This document shows positions 9,072 to 17,532 of a stretch of DNA of 64,000 nt, in pieces. The position numbers and the translations under genes are program-made. The stretch is from positions 310,001 to 374,000 of the forward strand of contig NZ_CP032155.1 of assembly GCF_008329905.1 (NCBI RefSeq), written 5' to 3'. Source of the stretch: Mycobacterium sp. ELW1 (GTDB lineage Bacteria; Actinomycetota; Actinomycetes; Mycobacteriales; Mycobacteriaceae). Position 1 is the stretch's first letter; every line of letters starts with the position of its first letter. The notes beneath the pieces were generated by a model. That model worked only from the letters and a program-made list of their open reading frames with translations, was not told the origin of the DNA and made no database searches.

Positions 9072-10235
9072 CTAGCTCGAGGTCGGCAACTCCCGGAACG
9101 CGGTATTGCGGTACGGCTCCGGCTCTTTCGGCAAACCCAGCACCCGCTCGCCGACGATGTTGCGCTGAATCTGGTCGGTGCCGCCGCCGATCGACGTGAA
9201 GTACGCATTGAGCGTGCGGAACGTGACCGCGTCGCCGACCGGATTGTCCGGGCCGGTCAACATCGACTCCGGACCAGCGATCTCGGTCTGCACCTTCGCC
9301 GTCTCGTGCAGGATCCGCGACATCGCGATCTTGCCCAGCGCCAGCAGGGTGGCGGCCTCGGCCCGATCAGAGGTTGCCTTGGCCCGCTGGGTGTTCCACC
9401 GGTTCACCGCCGCATACCCTTCGACGCGCGCGATCTCCTGACGGATGAACGAGTCGTCGAGCTTGCCGGCCCGGCGCGCCATCGCCACCAGACTGTCGGC
9501 ATCGGCCTGCGGCTTGCGCGCCCCGCGCGACGTGCGGGCCAGGTCGCCCATCAGCCGTCGCTCGTAGGCCAACGCCACCTGCAGCACCGACCAGCCGCCG
9601 CCGGGCTGGCCGACCAGGTTGGCGTCCGGCACCCGCGCTCCGGAGATGAAGACCTCGTTGAACTCCGACTCGCCGGTGATCTGATGGATCGGGCGGACCT
9701 CGACGCCGGGCTGACGCATCGGGAACATGAAGAAGCTGATCCCGTTGTGCTTGGGCACATCCCAGTCGGTGCGTGCCACCAGCAGACCGTAGTCGGCGGT
9801 CTTGGCGAACGATGTCCACACCTTCTGGCCGTTGATCACCCAGTCGTCGCCGTCTCGTTCGGCGCGCGTGCGCAGCCCCGCCAGATCCGACCCGGCGCCC
9901 GGCTCGGAGTACAGCAGGCACCATTTGGTCTCGCCGCGGATCGACGGCGGGATCAGCCGCTGCTTCTGCTCGTCGGTGCCGAGGTCGTGCAGGGTGCAGG
10001 CGAACAGATTCGCTCGGTCGTGCCCGGTGCCTGGTGCGCCCGCCGCGGCGAATTCAGCTGCCACGATGCGGGATTGCGGGTCACTCAGGCCACGGCCCCA
10101 CCACTGCGGCTCCCAGCTGGGCACCGCCCAGCCGGCGTCGAACACCATCTGTGCCCAGCTGCCGCGGTCCAACGCGGGGTCCCAGTTGTCGGCCAGCCAG
10201 CCCCGGACCTCGTTGCGTACGTCGTCGTCGGTCAT
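9072..10235 (-). CDS. Acyl-CoA dehydrogenase, second of a tandem pair
   Basis: 387 residues from ATG at 10235, which shares one base with the stop of the upstream acyl-CoA dehydrogenase (TGATG). An in-frame start further upstream was rejected because it would run through that gene. Motifs are LYSEPGAGSDLAGLRTRAER, WVINGQKVWTSFA and the C-terminal SIGGGTDQIQRNIVGERVLG. Adjacent fadE genes in actinobacteria often encode the two chains of alpha2beta2 acyl-CoA dehydrogenases, as in the ChsE family; this pair fits that pattern. Probable step: desaturation of a ring- or branched-chain acyl-CoA. Confidence 0.87.
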   Translation of the reverse strand: MTDDDVRNEVRGWLADNWDPALDRGSWAQMVFDAGWAVPSWEPQWWGRGLSDPQSRIVAAEFAAAGAPGTGHDRANLFACTLHDLGTDEQKQRLIPPSIRGETKWCLLYSEPGAGSDLAGLRTRAERDGDDWVINGQKVWTSFAKTADYGLLVARTDWDVPKHNGISFFMFPMRQPGVEVRPIHQITGESEFNEVFISGARVPDANLVGQPGGGWSVLQVALAYERRLMGDLARTSRGARKPQADADSLVAMARRAGKLDDSFIRQEIARVEGYAAVNRWNTQRAKATSDRAEAATLLALGKIAMSRILHETAKVQTEIAGPESMLTGPDNPVGDAVTFRTLNAYFTSIGGGTDQIQRNIVGERVLGLPKEPEPYRNTAFRELPTSS

Positions 10236-11335
10236 CACTGGGCCTCCCGCAGTCGCACGTAACGTTCCCGGTGCCACGCCGGGTCGCCGAACAGTTCGGC
10301 ATCGGTCCGGGCCCGCCGCAGGTAGAGGTGGGCGGGATGCTCCCAGGTGAACCCGATACCGCCGTGCACCTGAATGCCGTTCGCCGCGACCGTGACGAAC
10401 GCCTCTGAGCAATAGGCCTGTGCGGCAGCCAGATCCACGAATCGTGACTCGTCGGAGGCGTCGAATGCCGCCGCGACGTGCCGGGCCGCCGACAACGCCG
10501 ATTCGGCCTCCAGCAGCATGTCGGCGCACATGTGCTTGATCGCCTGGAAGCTGCCGATGGCGCGTCCGAACTGAAACCGGGTCTTGGCGTAGTCGGTGGC
10601 CATCCGCATGGCGCACATCGCGCCGCCGGCCTGCTCGCCGAGCATCGCCACCGATGCGAGGTCCAGGGCGTGACCGAGCGCTTCCGCACCGGAGCCCGTC
10701 GCACCCACCAGCCGGGCGGGCGTGTCGTTCAACACGACCCGGGCCTGCTTGCGGGTCTGGTCGACGGTCGACAGCACGCTGATCGCCAGACCCGGCGCAC
10801 CGGCTTCGACCGCGTACACCCCGTCCCCGGCAAGGACGTAGATGCGTCCGGCGCTCGCCGCGTCCAGCACGTAGGTCTTGCTGCCCGACAACCGCCAGCC
10901 TGAACCGTCGGCGCGCGCCGTCGTGGTCGAGGCCAGGGGAGGCCGTGCCGACCCCTCTTCGGCGAACGCCACCGCTGCGATCAGCTCACCCGCGACGATC
11001 CGCGGCAGCACATCTGCTTGCTCATCCGAATCACCCAGTGCCGCAAGTAAATGCGTGGTCAAGACCGCGGTGGACAGGTACGGCGCGCAGAGCAGCGCCC
11101 GTCCCATGGCCTCCATCACCAGACCCACCTCGACGGCACCGGCCCCGGACCCGCCGAACTCTTCGGGTATCGCCAGGCCCAGCAGACCCATGGCGGCGAG
11201 CTCGGCCCATACTGCGGGGTCGTACCCGGTGTCGGTGGCCATCAGCCGGCGCACCTCGGCCTCCGGGGACCGCTTGGCCATCAGGTCGGTCACCGCTTCG
11301 GCCAGGTCCCGCTGTTCGGTGGTCAACGCGGACAT
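10235..11335 (-). CDS. Acyl-CoA dehydrogenase, first of a tandem pair
   Basis: 366 residues starting MSALTTEQRDLAEAV. Middle-domain residues are divergent, while the C-terminal helical part has TRFQFGRAIGSFQAIKHMCA and VHGGIGFTWEHPAHLYLRRA. Weak conservation in the flavin-binding loop compared with its partner is what the non-catalytic chain of heteromeric FadE pairs shows. The gene begins 4 bases after the esterase stop and runs into the next fadE, giving an esterase-fadE-fadE operon. Confidence 0.86.
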   Translation of the reverse strand: MSALTTEQRDLAEAVTDLMAKRSPEAEVRRLMATDTGYDPAVWAELAAMGLLGLAIPEEFGGSGAGAVEVGLVMEAMGRALLCAPYLSTAVLTTHLLAALGDSDEQADVLPRIVAGELIAAVAFAEEGSARPPLASTTTARADGSGWRLSGSKTYVLDAASAGRIYVLAGDGVYAVEAGAPGLAISVLSTVDQTRKQARVVLNDTPARLVGATGSGAEALGHALDLASVAMLGEQAGGAMCAMRMATDYAKTRFQFGRAIGSFQAIKHMCADMLLEAESALSAARHVAAAFDASDESRFVDLAAAQAYCSEAFVTVAANGIQVHGGIGFTWEHPAHLYLRRARTDAELFGDPAWHRERYVRLREAQ

Positions 11336-11339
11336 CGGC

Positions 11340-12227
11340 TCAGCTCCCGAAAGTTGCGCGCAGGCTTTCGCACTGGCTGTTGAAGAACGCCTTGGACACG
11401 TCGGCTTTGGCGACGATCCCGTCGAACCCGTGGAACGCGCCGGGTACCACGTGGACTTCGCACGGGACACCCGCTGCCTGCAGCCGCGCCGCATAGTCGA
11501 GGTCTTCGTCGTGAAAGAGATCCAGCGTGCCGACGCCGAGCCACGCCGGCGGCAATCCCGCGAGATCGGTGCGACGCCCGGGCGCCGCGATCTCGGGATC
11601 GGCGCCACCCAGGTAGGCCTGCCAGCCGAACCGGTTACTGGTGGCATTCCAGAGGCGCTGGCCCGGATCGTTGAGGTGCTGGCCCACGCTGCGGTCGTCG
11701 ATCATCGGGTAGACCAGCAGCTGGAAGACCGGCTTCACGCCATCGCGGTCGCGGGCCAGCAGTGCCAGTGCGGCGGCAAGTCCGCCACCGGCGCTGGCCC
11801 CGCCGATCGCGATCCGGTCCGCGTCGACGGCGGGCAAGCCGGCCAGCCACTGCAGGGCGGTGTAGCAGTCCTCCAGCGGGGCGGGGTACGGATGTTCGGG
11901 GGCCAGGCGGTAGTCGACGGAGGCGACCGTGATACCCAACGCGGCGACGAACCGGCGGCACAGGGCATCGTCTTGCGCCGCGGTCCCCAGGACGTAACCG
12001 CCGCCGTGGATCCACAGCAGCGCCGGGGTGGTCGTGGTCCCACCGGCAGGCCGATAGAGGCGGACACCGACGCCCGACTCCAACGTCAGGACCTCGACGT
12101 CGTCGTTCTTCGGTCGTTGCAGGCCCGTCAGCCGCCGCAGGACCGGCAGGGTCCGGGCGGAGATCAGCGCGCGTGGGGTGAACCGCGCGGCTTTGCGCAG
12201 CTCGGGATGGATGTCGGTGTTGGCCAC
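11340..12227 (-). CDS. Alpha/beta-hydrolase fold-3 esterase/lipase (HSL family)
   Basis: 295 residues from GTG at 12227 (ANTDIHPELRKAARF). The oxyanion-hole motif HGGGYVLG, the nucleophile elbow GGASAGGG, the acid residue in VGTLDLFHDED and the catalytic His in GAFHGFDG make up a complete hormone-sensitive-lipase type triad. A longer reading from 12305 would run through the divergent promoter region and was rejected. It heads the operon with the two fadE genes and faces a Baeyer-Villiger monooxygenase, which suggests hydrolysis of the ester or lactone that enzyme would make. Confidence 0.88.
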   Translation of the reverse strand: MANTDIHPELRKAARFTPRALISARTLPVLRRLTGLQRPKNDDVEVLTLESGVGVRLYRPAGGTTTTPALLWIHGGGYVLGTAAQDDALCRRFVAALGITVASVDYRLAPEHPYPAPLEDCYTALQWLAGLPAVDADRIAIGGASAGGGLAAALALLARDRDGVKPVFQLLVYPMIDDRSVGQHLNDPGQRLWNATSNRFGWQAYLGGADPEIAAPGRRTDLAGLPPAWLGVGTLDLFHDEDLDYAARLQAAGVPCEVHVVPGAFHGFDGIVAKADVSKAFFNSQCESLRATFGS

Positions 12228-12300
12228 GCCGCCCAGTATGGCAAGACCGCATCTAGGACTGGACCTTGATCCTCGACGGCGCCGACAGTATCGTGGTGGC

Positions 12301-12333
12301 GGCAATTACGGAACTACGCGTAGCGTAATTGCC
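12301..12333. promoter_or_regulatory. Nested palindrome in the divergent promoter region of the esterase and BVMO
   Basis: Perfect 10-bp arms GGCAATTACG and CGTAATTGCC (12301-12310 and 12324-12333) enclose a second perfect palindrome CTACGCGTAG (12314-12323). It fills the 128-bp gap between the divergent esterase-fadE-fadE and BVMO-ADH operons and ends 23 bp before the BVMO start codon. This is typical of a TetR-type operator, but no regulator gene is adjacent. Confidence 0.6.
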
Positions 12334-12355
12334 GCTGGGTGAGAGGACACCGTCG

Positions 12356-14299
12356 ATGACGACCAATCCGTATGCGGGCCAACCGTTCACGTCAACCGAT
12401 GAGGAGATCGCGGCGGCGTTGGAGCAGGTCAGCATCCCCACGCTGTTGTTGTCGCTGGTGCACATCACCGGCGATCCGCGCTTCATCCGGGAGTTCACCC
12501 AAGCCGGCGTCTTCCTCAACGAGGTTCAGGGCTTCATGTCGGAGGAGGACAAGGCCAAGGCGCGGGCGCTGGCGCTGCCGATCATCGCCGACTATCGCGA
12601 CCGGGGCTGCCCAGGTCCGGTGCCGCTGAGCCCGGAACTGATCGGGGAGATGCTGGACTGGACGGCCTGCGAGCACGTCGACGACGAGTACCGTCCGATG
12701 GTCCTCGAGGAGATGGACCTCGAAGACGTCGACCCACGCCGCCCCGTCGCGCTCGATCCGGCCGCGACCGCCGACTTCCCGGTTGTGGTGATCGGGTGTG
12801 GGGAATCGGGCTTGCTCGCCGGTATCCGGCTCAAGCAGGCCAACATCCCGTTCACGATCGTGGAGAAGAACGCCGGTCCGGGCGGAACCTGGTGGGAGAA
12901 CAGCTATCCCGGTGCCCGGGTGGACGTGGCCAATCACTTCTACTGCTACAGCTTCGAGCCGAGCAACGACTGGTCGCACTTCTTCGCCGAACAACCCGAG
13001 CTGCGGGCCTACTTCCAGACCGTGCTCGCCCGGCACCAGCTCGACGCCAATGTCCGCTGGCAGACCGAAGTGGTTTCGGCCGAGTGGAGTGACGACGACG
13101 GCATCTGGCGAGTGATCGTGCGGGACAAGGACGGAACCGAATCCACGATTGACGCCCGTGCCGTCATCACCGCAGTCGGCCAACTCAACCGGCCCGCCCT
13201 GCCCGACATCGAGGGCGCCGACACGTTCGAAGGGCCTGCCTTCCACTCCGCGGCGTGGGACCACTCCGTGGACCTCACCGGCAAGCGAGTCGCTCTCATC
13301 GGCGCGGGGGCCAGCGGCTTCCAGATCGCTCCGGCGATCGCCGACCAGGTGGCACATCTGACGGTGTTCCAGCGCACCGCGCAGTGGATGTTCCCCAACC
13401 CGATGTACCACGACAGCGTCCCCGATGGTGTGCGCTGGGCGATGAATCACCTTCCCTACTACAACCGTTGGTACCGTTTCCTGCTCTTGTGGCCGGGCGC
13501 TGACAAAGGGCTGGAGGCGGCCCGCTCGGACCCGGACTACGTCCACCCCGACGACCCGAACTACGCGGTCAGCGAGATCAACGCGATGGCCCGCCTGATG
13601 TTCACCGATTGGATCGCCACCCAGGTCGGTGACGACCAGGAACTGCTGGCCAAGGTGCTGCCCGATTATCCGGCGACCGGCAAACGCACGTTGCAGGACA
13701 ACGGAACCTGGCTCACGACTCTGCGCCGCGACGACGTCGAGTTGGTGCGCACCCCGATCGAGCGGATCACGCCGCACGGTGTGGTGACCGCCGACGGGGT
13801 GACCCACGATGTCGACGTCATCGTCTACGCCACCGGTTTCCGTGCCACCGAGGTGCTCTACCCGATGCGGATCACCGGCCGCGACGGAGTGGATTTGCGC
13901 GCTTCGTGGGGTGAGCGGCCAGCCGCCTATCTGGGCATCACCGTGCCCGGGTTCCCGAACTTCTTCATGTTGTACGGCCCGGGCAACCACCTGGCGCACG
14001 GCGGCAGCCTGATCTTCAACTCCGAGCTGCAAATGCGCTACATCAACAGCTGCCTGGCCGACATCATCGAAAACGACTGGAAGACAATCGAACCGACGGC
14101 CGAGGCCACCGAAGCATGGCACCGCAAGCACCAGGACGAGATCAACCTGATGGTGTGGGCGCACCCGTCGATCGAACATTCGTACTTCAAGAACCCGGAC
14201 GGGGAGATCCACACCGTGAGCCCGTGGCGGTTGCCGGTCTACTGGAATGCGGTACGCACCCCGGACTGGTCGAACTTCGTTGTGACAAAGGGAGAGTGA
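12356..14299 (+). CDS. Flavin-containing Baeyer-Villiger monooxygenase
   Basis: 647 residues from ATG at 12356, preceded by GAGAGGA; an earlier in-frame TTG inside the operator palindrome was rejected. Two Rossmann motifs (GCGESG at 147-152 and GAGASG at 316-321) bind FAD and NADPH. The Baeyer-Villiger fingerprint F-x-G-x3-H-x3-W-D is at 291-302. A 140-residue N-terminal extension precedes the first Rossmann fold, as in some larger-ring BVMOs. The enzyme should insert oxygen next to a ketone to form an ester or lactone. The next gene, an alcohol dehydrogenase, follows 7 bases later. Confidence 0.9.
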   Translation: MTTNPYAGQPFTSTDEEIAAALEQVSIPTLLLSLVHITGDPRFIREFTQAGVFLNEVQGFMSEEDKAKARALALPIIADYRDRGCPGPVPLSPELIGEMLDWTACEHVDDEYRPMVLEEMDLEDVDPRRPVALDPAATADFPVVVIGCGESGLLAGIRLKQANIPFTIVEKNAGPGGTWWENSYPGARVDVANHFYCYSFEPSNDWSHFFAEQPELRAYFQTVLARHQLDANVRWQTEVVSAEWSDDDGIWRVIVRDKDGTESTIDARAVITAVGQLNRPALPDIEGADTFEGPAFHSAAWDHSVDLTGKRVALIGAGASGFQIAPAIADQVAHLTVFQRTAQWMFPNPMYHDSVPDGVRWAMNHLPYYNRWYRFLLLWPGADKGLEAARSDPDYVHPDDPNYAVSEINAMARLMFTDWIATQVGDDQELLAKVLPDYPATGKRTLQDNGTWLTTLRRDDVELVRTPIERITPHGVVTADGVTHDVDVIVYATGFRATEVLYPMRITGRDGVDLRASWGERPAAYLGITVPGFPNFFMLYGPGNHLAHGGSLIFNSELQMRYINSCLADIIENDWKTIEPTAEATEAWHRKHQDEINLMVWAHPSIEHSYFKNPDGEIHTVSPWRLPVYWNAVRTPDWSNFVVTKGE

Positions 14300-14306
14300 G
14301 GACACC

Positions 14307-15332
14307 ATGCGCGCGGTGCTCATCGACACGCCGGGATCGGTCCGGGTCGACGACTGGCCCGACCCGGTGCTGCCCGGCTCGACCGGCGCGATCGTCAAGG
14401 TGACGGCGGCCGCCATCTGCGGCTCGGACCTGCACTTCTACGAGGGCGATTACCCGCTCTTCCAGCCTCTTTCGCTGGGCCACGAGGCCATCGGCACGGT
14501 CGTCGAGGTCGGCTCGGACGTTCGCACGGTGAAGGTCGGCGACCGGGTCATCGTGTCGTCGGTGGCCGGCTGCGGCGCCTGTACCGGATGCGCGACCAAG
14601 GATCCGATCCTGTGCGCGTCGGGTCCGCAGGTGTTCGGCTCCGGGGTGCTCGGCGGCGCGCAGGCCGAACTGATGGCCGTGCCGGCCGCGGACTTCCAGC
14701 TGCTCAAGATGCCGGAGAACATCGACACCGAGCAGGCCCTGCTGCTCACCGACAACCTGTCCACCGGCTGGATCGCCGCCAAACGTGCCGACATCCCGCT
14801 GGGCGGCACGGCGGTGGTCATCGGCCTGGGTGCGGTCGGACTGTGCGCGGTACGCAGCGCGCTGTTCCAGGGTGCGGCACGGGTTTACGCCGTCGACCCG
14901 GTCGCGCAGCGGCGGGATCGGGCTGCCCGCCTCGGTGCGATCGCAATCGAACCGGCAGCCGCACCGACCGTCATGGAGGCGACCGACGGTCTCGGGGCGC
15001 ACTCGGTGATCGACGCCGTCGGCAACGACACGACGCTCGACGACTCGCTGGCCACGGTGCGGGCCGGCGGCACGGTGTCGGTGGTCGGGGTGCACAACCT
15101 CAACCCGTACCCGTTCCCGGCGATCACCGCCCTGCTGCGCAGCCTCACCTTCCGGATGACCACCGCGCCGGTGCAGCAGACCTGGCCGGAGCTCATCCCG
15201 CTGCTGCAGAGCGGGCGCCTCGACGTCGACGGCATCTTCACCACCACCCTGCCGCTGGAGCAAGCCGCCGACGGCTACGCGGCCGTCGCGGCGCGGTCGG
15301 GGGAGGTCGTCAAAGTCCTGCTCACGCCGTGA
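14307..15332 (+). CDS. Zinc-dependent medium-chain alcohol dehydrogenase
   Basis: 341 residues. Catalytic zinc ligands are visible in AAAICGSDLHFYEGD and LGHEAIGTVVEVG, and the structural zinc loop in CGACTGCATKDPILC. The Rossmann motif is IGLGAVGLCAV, and VDPVAQRRDRA follows the second strand (the acidic residue there suggests NAD(H) use). It belongs to the BVMO operon and would supply the ketone from a secondary alcohol. Together with the divergent esterase and dehydrogenases this gives a plausible alcohol-ketone-ester-acid route. Confidence 0.88.
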   Translation: MRAVLIDTPGSVRVDDWPDPVLPGSTGAIVKVTAAAICGSDLHFYEGDYPLFQPLSLGHEAIGTVVEVGSDVRTVKVGDRVIVSSVAGCGACTGCATKDPILCASGPQVFGSGVLGGAQAELMAVPAADFQLLKMPENIDTEQALLLTDNLSTGWIAAKRADIPLGGTAVVIGLGAVGLCAVRSALFQGAARVYAVDPVAQRRDRAARLGAIAIEPAAAPTVMEATDGLGAHSVIDAVGNDTTLDDSLATVRAGGTVSVVGVHNLNPYPFPAITALLRSLTFRMTTAPVQQTWPELIPLLQSGRLDVDGIFTTTLPLEQAADGYAAVAARSGEVVKVLLTP

Positions 15333-15341
15333 CCCGCTGAC

Positions 15342-16979
15342 CTAGGCGCGGTAGACGGTCGACCCTTCCTTGATCGTCTCGACGACCGTGATGTCCTTGA
15401 TCGTCATGGGGTCAACCGTCAGCGGATTATCATCCAGCACAACGAGATCGGCGAGTTTGCCGACCTCCAGCGAGCCCTTGGTATCCGCCTCGCGGTACTG
15501 GCGTGCGGCATTGATCGTGATGGCCTTCAGCGCCTCTAATGCGGTGACGCGCTGGTCGGCGCCGATAACGTCGCCGCTGCGCGAGATCCGGTTCACCGCG
15601 CTCCACACCACGAACATCTGATCCAGCGGGGTCACCACGAAATCCGTGTGGTTGGTGGGGTGCAACCCCAGGTCGATCGCCGCGCGCATCGGGGACAGGA
15701 AATCTGCCTGGGTCTTGCCGCGCAACCGCACGTGCGCGTCCCCGAAGTAGAAGGTGTGTGGGGTGAAGAACGACGGGGTGATCTGGTATTCGACGTACCG
15801 CTGCAGCTGATCTCGACGAACGAACTGCGAGTGCACCATGACCGTGAGGCGGTCCTTGCCGAGATCGTCGGCGGCCGCGAATTCATGGGCGGCAAGCGCG
15901 ACGTCGATGGCCGCATCTCCGTTGGCGTGAATGTCGAGCGGCAGGCCGAGGTCGTAGACCTTCTTGAACCAGCCGTTGACGGTGTCCTGGGAGAAGCCGA
16001 GCTCTCCGCACCAGTTGTGCTGCCCGTCGGGGCCATCGGTCAGGTAGGGCGTCGTGAAATATGCTGTGCGGCCTTGCGGTGAGCCGTCCAGGGTGACTTT
16101 CACCCCGCCGAGCTTGACCCGGTTGTGGTAGCTGCCGAACGTCTCCGGAGGGTGACGTTGCAGCACCTCGTCGAGTTCCAGGATGAACGGATAGGCAACG
16201 ACGTCGATCAGGGTCGCTCCGCCTTCGGCGGCCCGGTAGATCAATTCCACGTCGGAGGCGTGGGTGGCGCCTTCATGCGCCGTCGTGATGCCCGCCGCGG
16301 CGTAGAGCATCTGCCCCGCCTTGCTCCAGGCGATCTCCTGCGACGGTGTCGGCTTGGGCATGGCGGCGAAGATCGGTAAGAACGCCGTCTCCATCACCAG
16401 TCCGTCCGGCTCGGTGGAGCCCTCCTTACGGACGATCACCCCGCCCGCCGGGGTGACGGTGTCCGCGGTGATACCGAACATCCGCATTGCCGCCGAGTTG
16501 AGCACCGCGCCGTGCATCGAAACATGCCCGACCAGTACCGGATTGGCGGGGAAGTCGATGTCGAGGTCGTCCTTGTGCAGCGTCCGCCCGCCGGGCATCA
16601 GGGTGTCGTCGTAGCCGTAGGCCACGATCATCTCGCCCGGCGCCAGACGCTGCGAGTCCCGAAATGACCTGAGGGAAGTCAGGATTGCCTCGACATCCGC
16701 GCCCGGTCCGGCCGGCGGCGCAAAGACGTTCACCTGATTGGCGACGGTCAGAGAGTTGATGTAGTGGCTGTGCGGGTCGAGAAAACCCGGCAGCAACGTC
16801 GCCCCGTCGAGGTCGACCACTCGGGTGCCCGGCCCCTGCTGTGCCGCCACCACGTCGTCCCGGTCGCCCACCGCGGTGATCCGGCCTGCCCGAACCGCCA
16901 ACGCTGTCGCCGACGGGTTGCGGTCGTCGATGGTGACGATATTGCCGCCCGCGTAAATAACATCTGCGGCCTCGGTCAT
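15342..16979 (-). CDS. Amidohydrolase family protein, YtcJ-like
   Basis: 545 residues from ATG at 16979. AAGGAGG lies 5 bases upstream of this ATG, while the longer GTG start at 17000 would leave that site inside the coding region. Motifs are PGFLDPHSHYINS (H-x-H metal site), DIHANGDAAIDVAL and NHTDFVVTPLDQM. YtcJ-type proteins are metal-dependent hydrolases of unclear substrate. The gene is convergent with the alcohol dehydrogenase, with only 9 bases between their ends. Confidence 0.86.
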   Translation of the reverse strand: MTEAADVIYAGGNIVTIDDRNPSATALAVRAGRITAVGDRDDVVAAQQGPGTRVVDLDGATLLPGFLDPHSHYINSLTVANQVNVFAPPAGPGADVEAILTSLRSFRDSQRLAPGEMIVAYGYDDTLMPGGRTLHKDDLDIDFPANPVLVGHVSMHGAVLNSAAMRMFGITADTVTPAGGVIVRKEGSTEPDGLVMETAFLPIFAAMPKPTPSQEIAWSKAGQMLYAAAGITTAHEGATHASDVELIYRAAEGGATLIDVVAYPFILELDEVLQRHPPETFGSYHNRVKLGGVKVTLDGSPQGRTAYFTTPYLTDGPDGQHNWCGELGFSQDTVNGWFKKVYDLGLPLDIHANGDAAIDVALAAHEFAAADDLGKDRLTVMVHSQFVRRDQLQRYVEYQITPSFFTPHTFYFGDAHVRLRGKTQADFLSPMRAAIDLGLHPTNHTDFVVTPLDQMFVVWSAVNRISRSGDVIGADQRVTALEALKAITINAARQYREADTKGSLEVGKLADLVVLDDNPLTVDPMTIKDITVVETIKEGSTVYRA

Positions 16980-17309
16980 CCCGGCCTCCTTCAGGGTCAC
17001 CTGAGTGTAGGGAAGAAGTGCCGTTCGGTGCGGCGGACAGTTGGCGTTTGCCGCCGGTGCGCACTAGCTTTTCTTCGGTGATGTCCTTCGCTGCCGGTGC
17101 CCTCGCACGGTGGATCGCCCCGTTTCTGACCCTCGCCGTCGTCGCCGGGCTGGTACTCAGCACCGCGCCGGTGCACACCGGGCCGATTCGCCTGGCCGAC
17201 GATGCGGCACCGGTCGGGGGCTCGCCCTTCTACGTCGACCCGAACTCGGCGGCCATGCGGGCCTCGAAGGCCAACCCGGACAGCCCCGAACTGGCCTACA
17301 TCGCCAACA

Positions 17310-17360
17310 CCCCCAGGCCTACTTCATCGACAACCTGGTCCCGGCCGCCGCGGTGAGCAC
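17310..17360 (+). repeat. 51-bp direct repeat, left copy, inside the GH6 gene
   Basis: Exactly identical to 17482-17532. It starts CCCCCAGGCCTAC and ends GCGGTGAGCAC. After it the sequence turns abruptly into G/C-only DNA, whereas after the right copy the GH6 reading frame continues normally. Confidence 0.95.
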
Positions 17361-17481
17361 GGGGGGGGCGGGGCGCGCTGCGGCTGCGCGCGCGCGCGCG
17401 GCGCGCGCGCGGGGGGGGGGGGCGGGGGGGGGGGTTCGCGCGCGGTGACGCGCGCGGGGCGCGCGCGCGCGCGCGGGGGCG
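17361..17481. other. 121 bp of near-pure G/C low-complexity sequence
   Basis: The stretch consists of runs of G and alternating GC with only a handful of A or T bases, unlike any neighbouring coding or intergenic DNA. It lies exactly between two copies of a 51-bp repeat. Such filler is typical of badly resolved read ends or gap closing rather than of a biological insertion. Confidence 0.85.
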
Positions 17482-17532
17482 CCCCCAGGCCTACTTCATC
17501 GACAACCTGGTCCCGGCCGCCGCGGTGAGCAC
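17482..17532 (+). repeat. 51-bp direct repeat, right copy, inside the GH6 gene
   Basis: Identical to 17310-17360. From here the GH6 frame reads QAYFIDNLVPAAAVSTYLNG and is intact to the stop at 18238. Confidence 0.95.

Noticed and set aside
12392..14416. 674-codon minus-strand open frame
   Set aside because: It is antisense to the BVMO gene, whose motifs are complete; no domain is recognisable in the antisense product.
17361..17481. GC-only block considered as a structured regulatory or Z-DNA/G-quadruplex element
   Set aside because: It interrupts a conserved enzyme and is flanked by an exact duplication of coding sequence, so an assembly fault explains it better.
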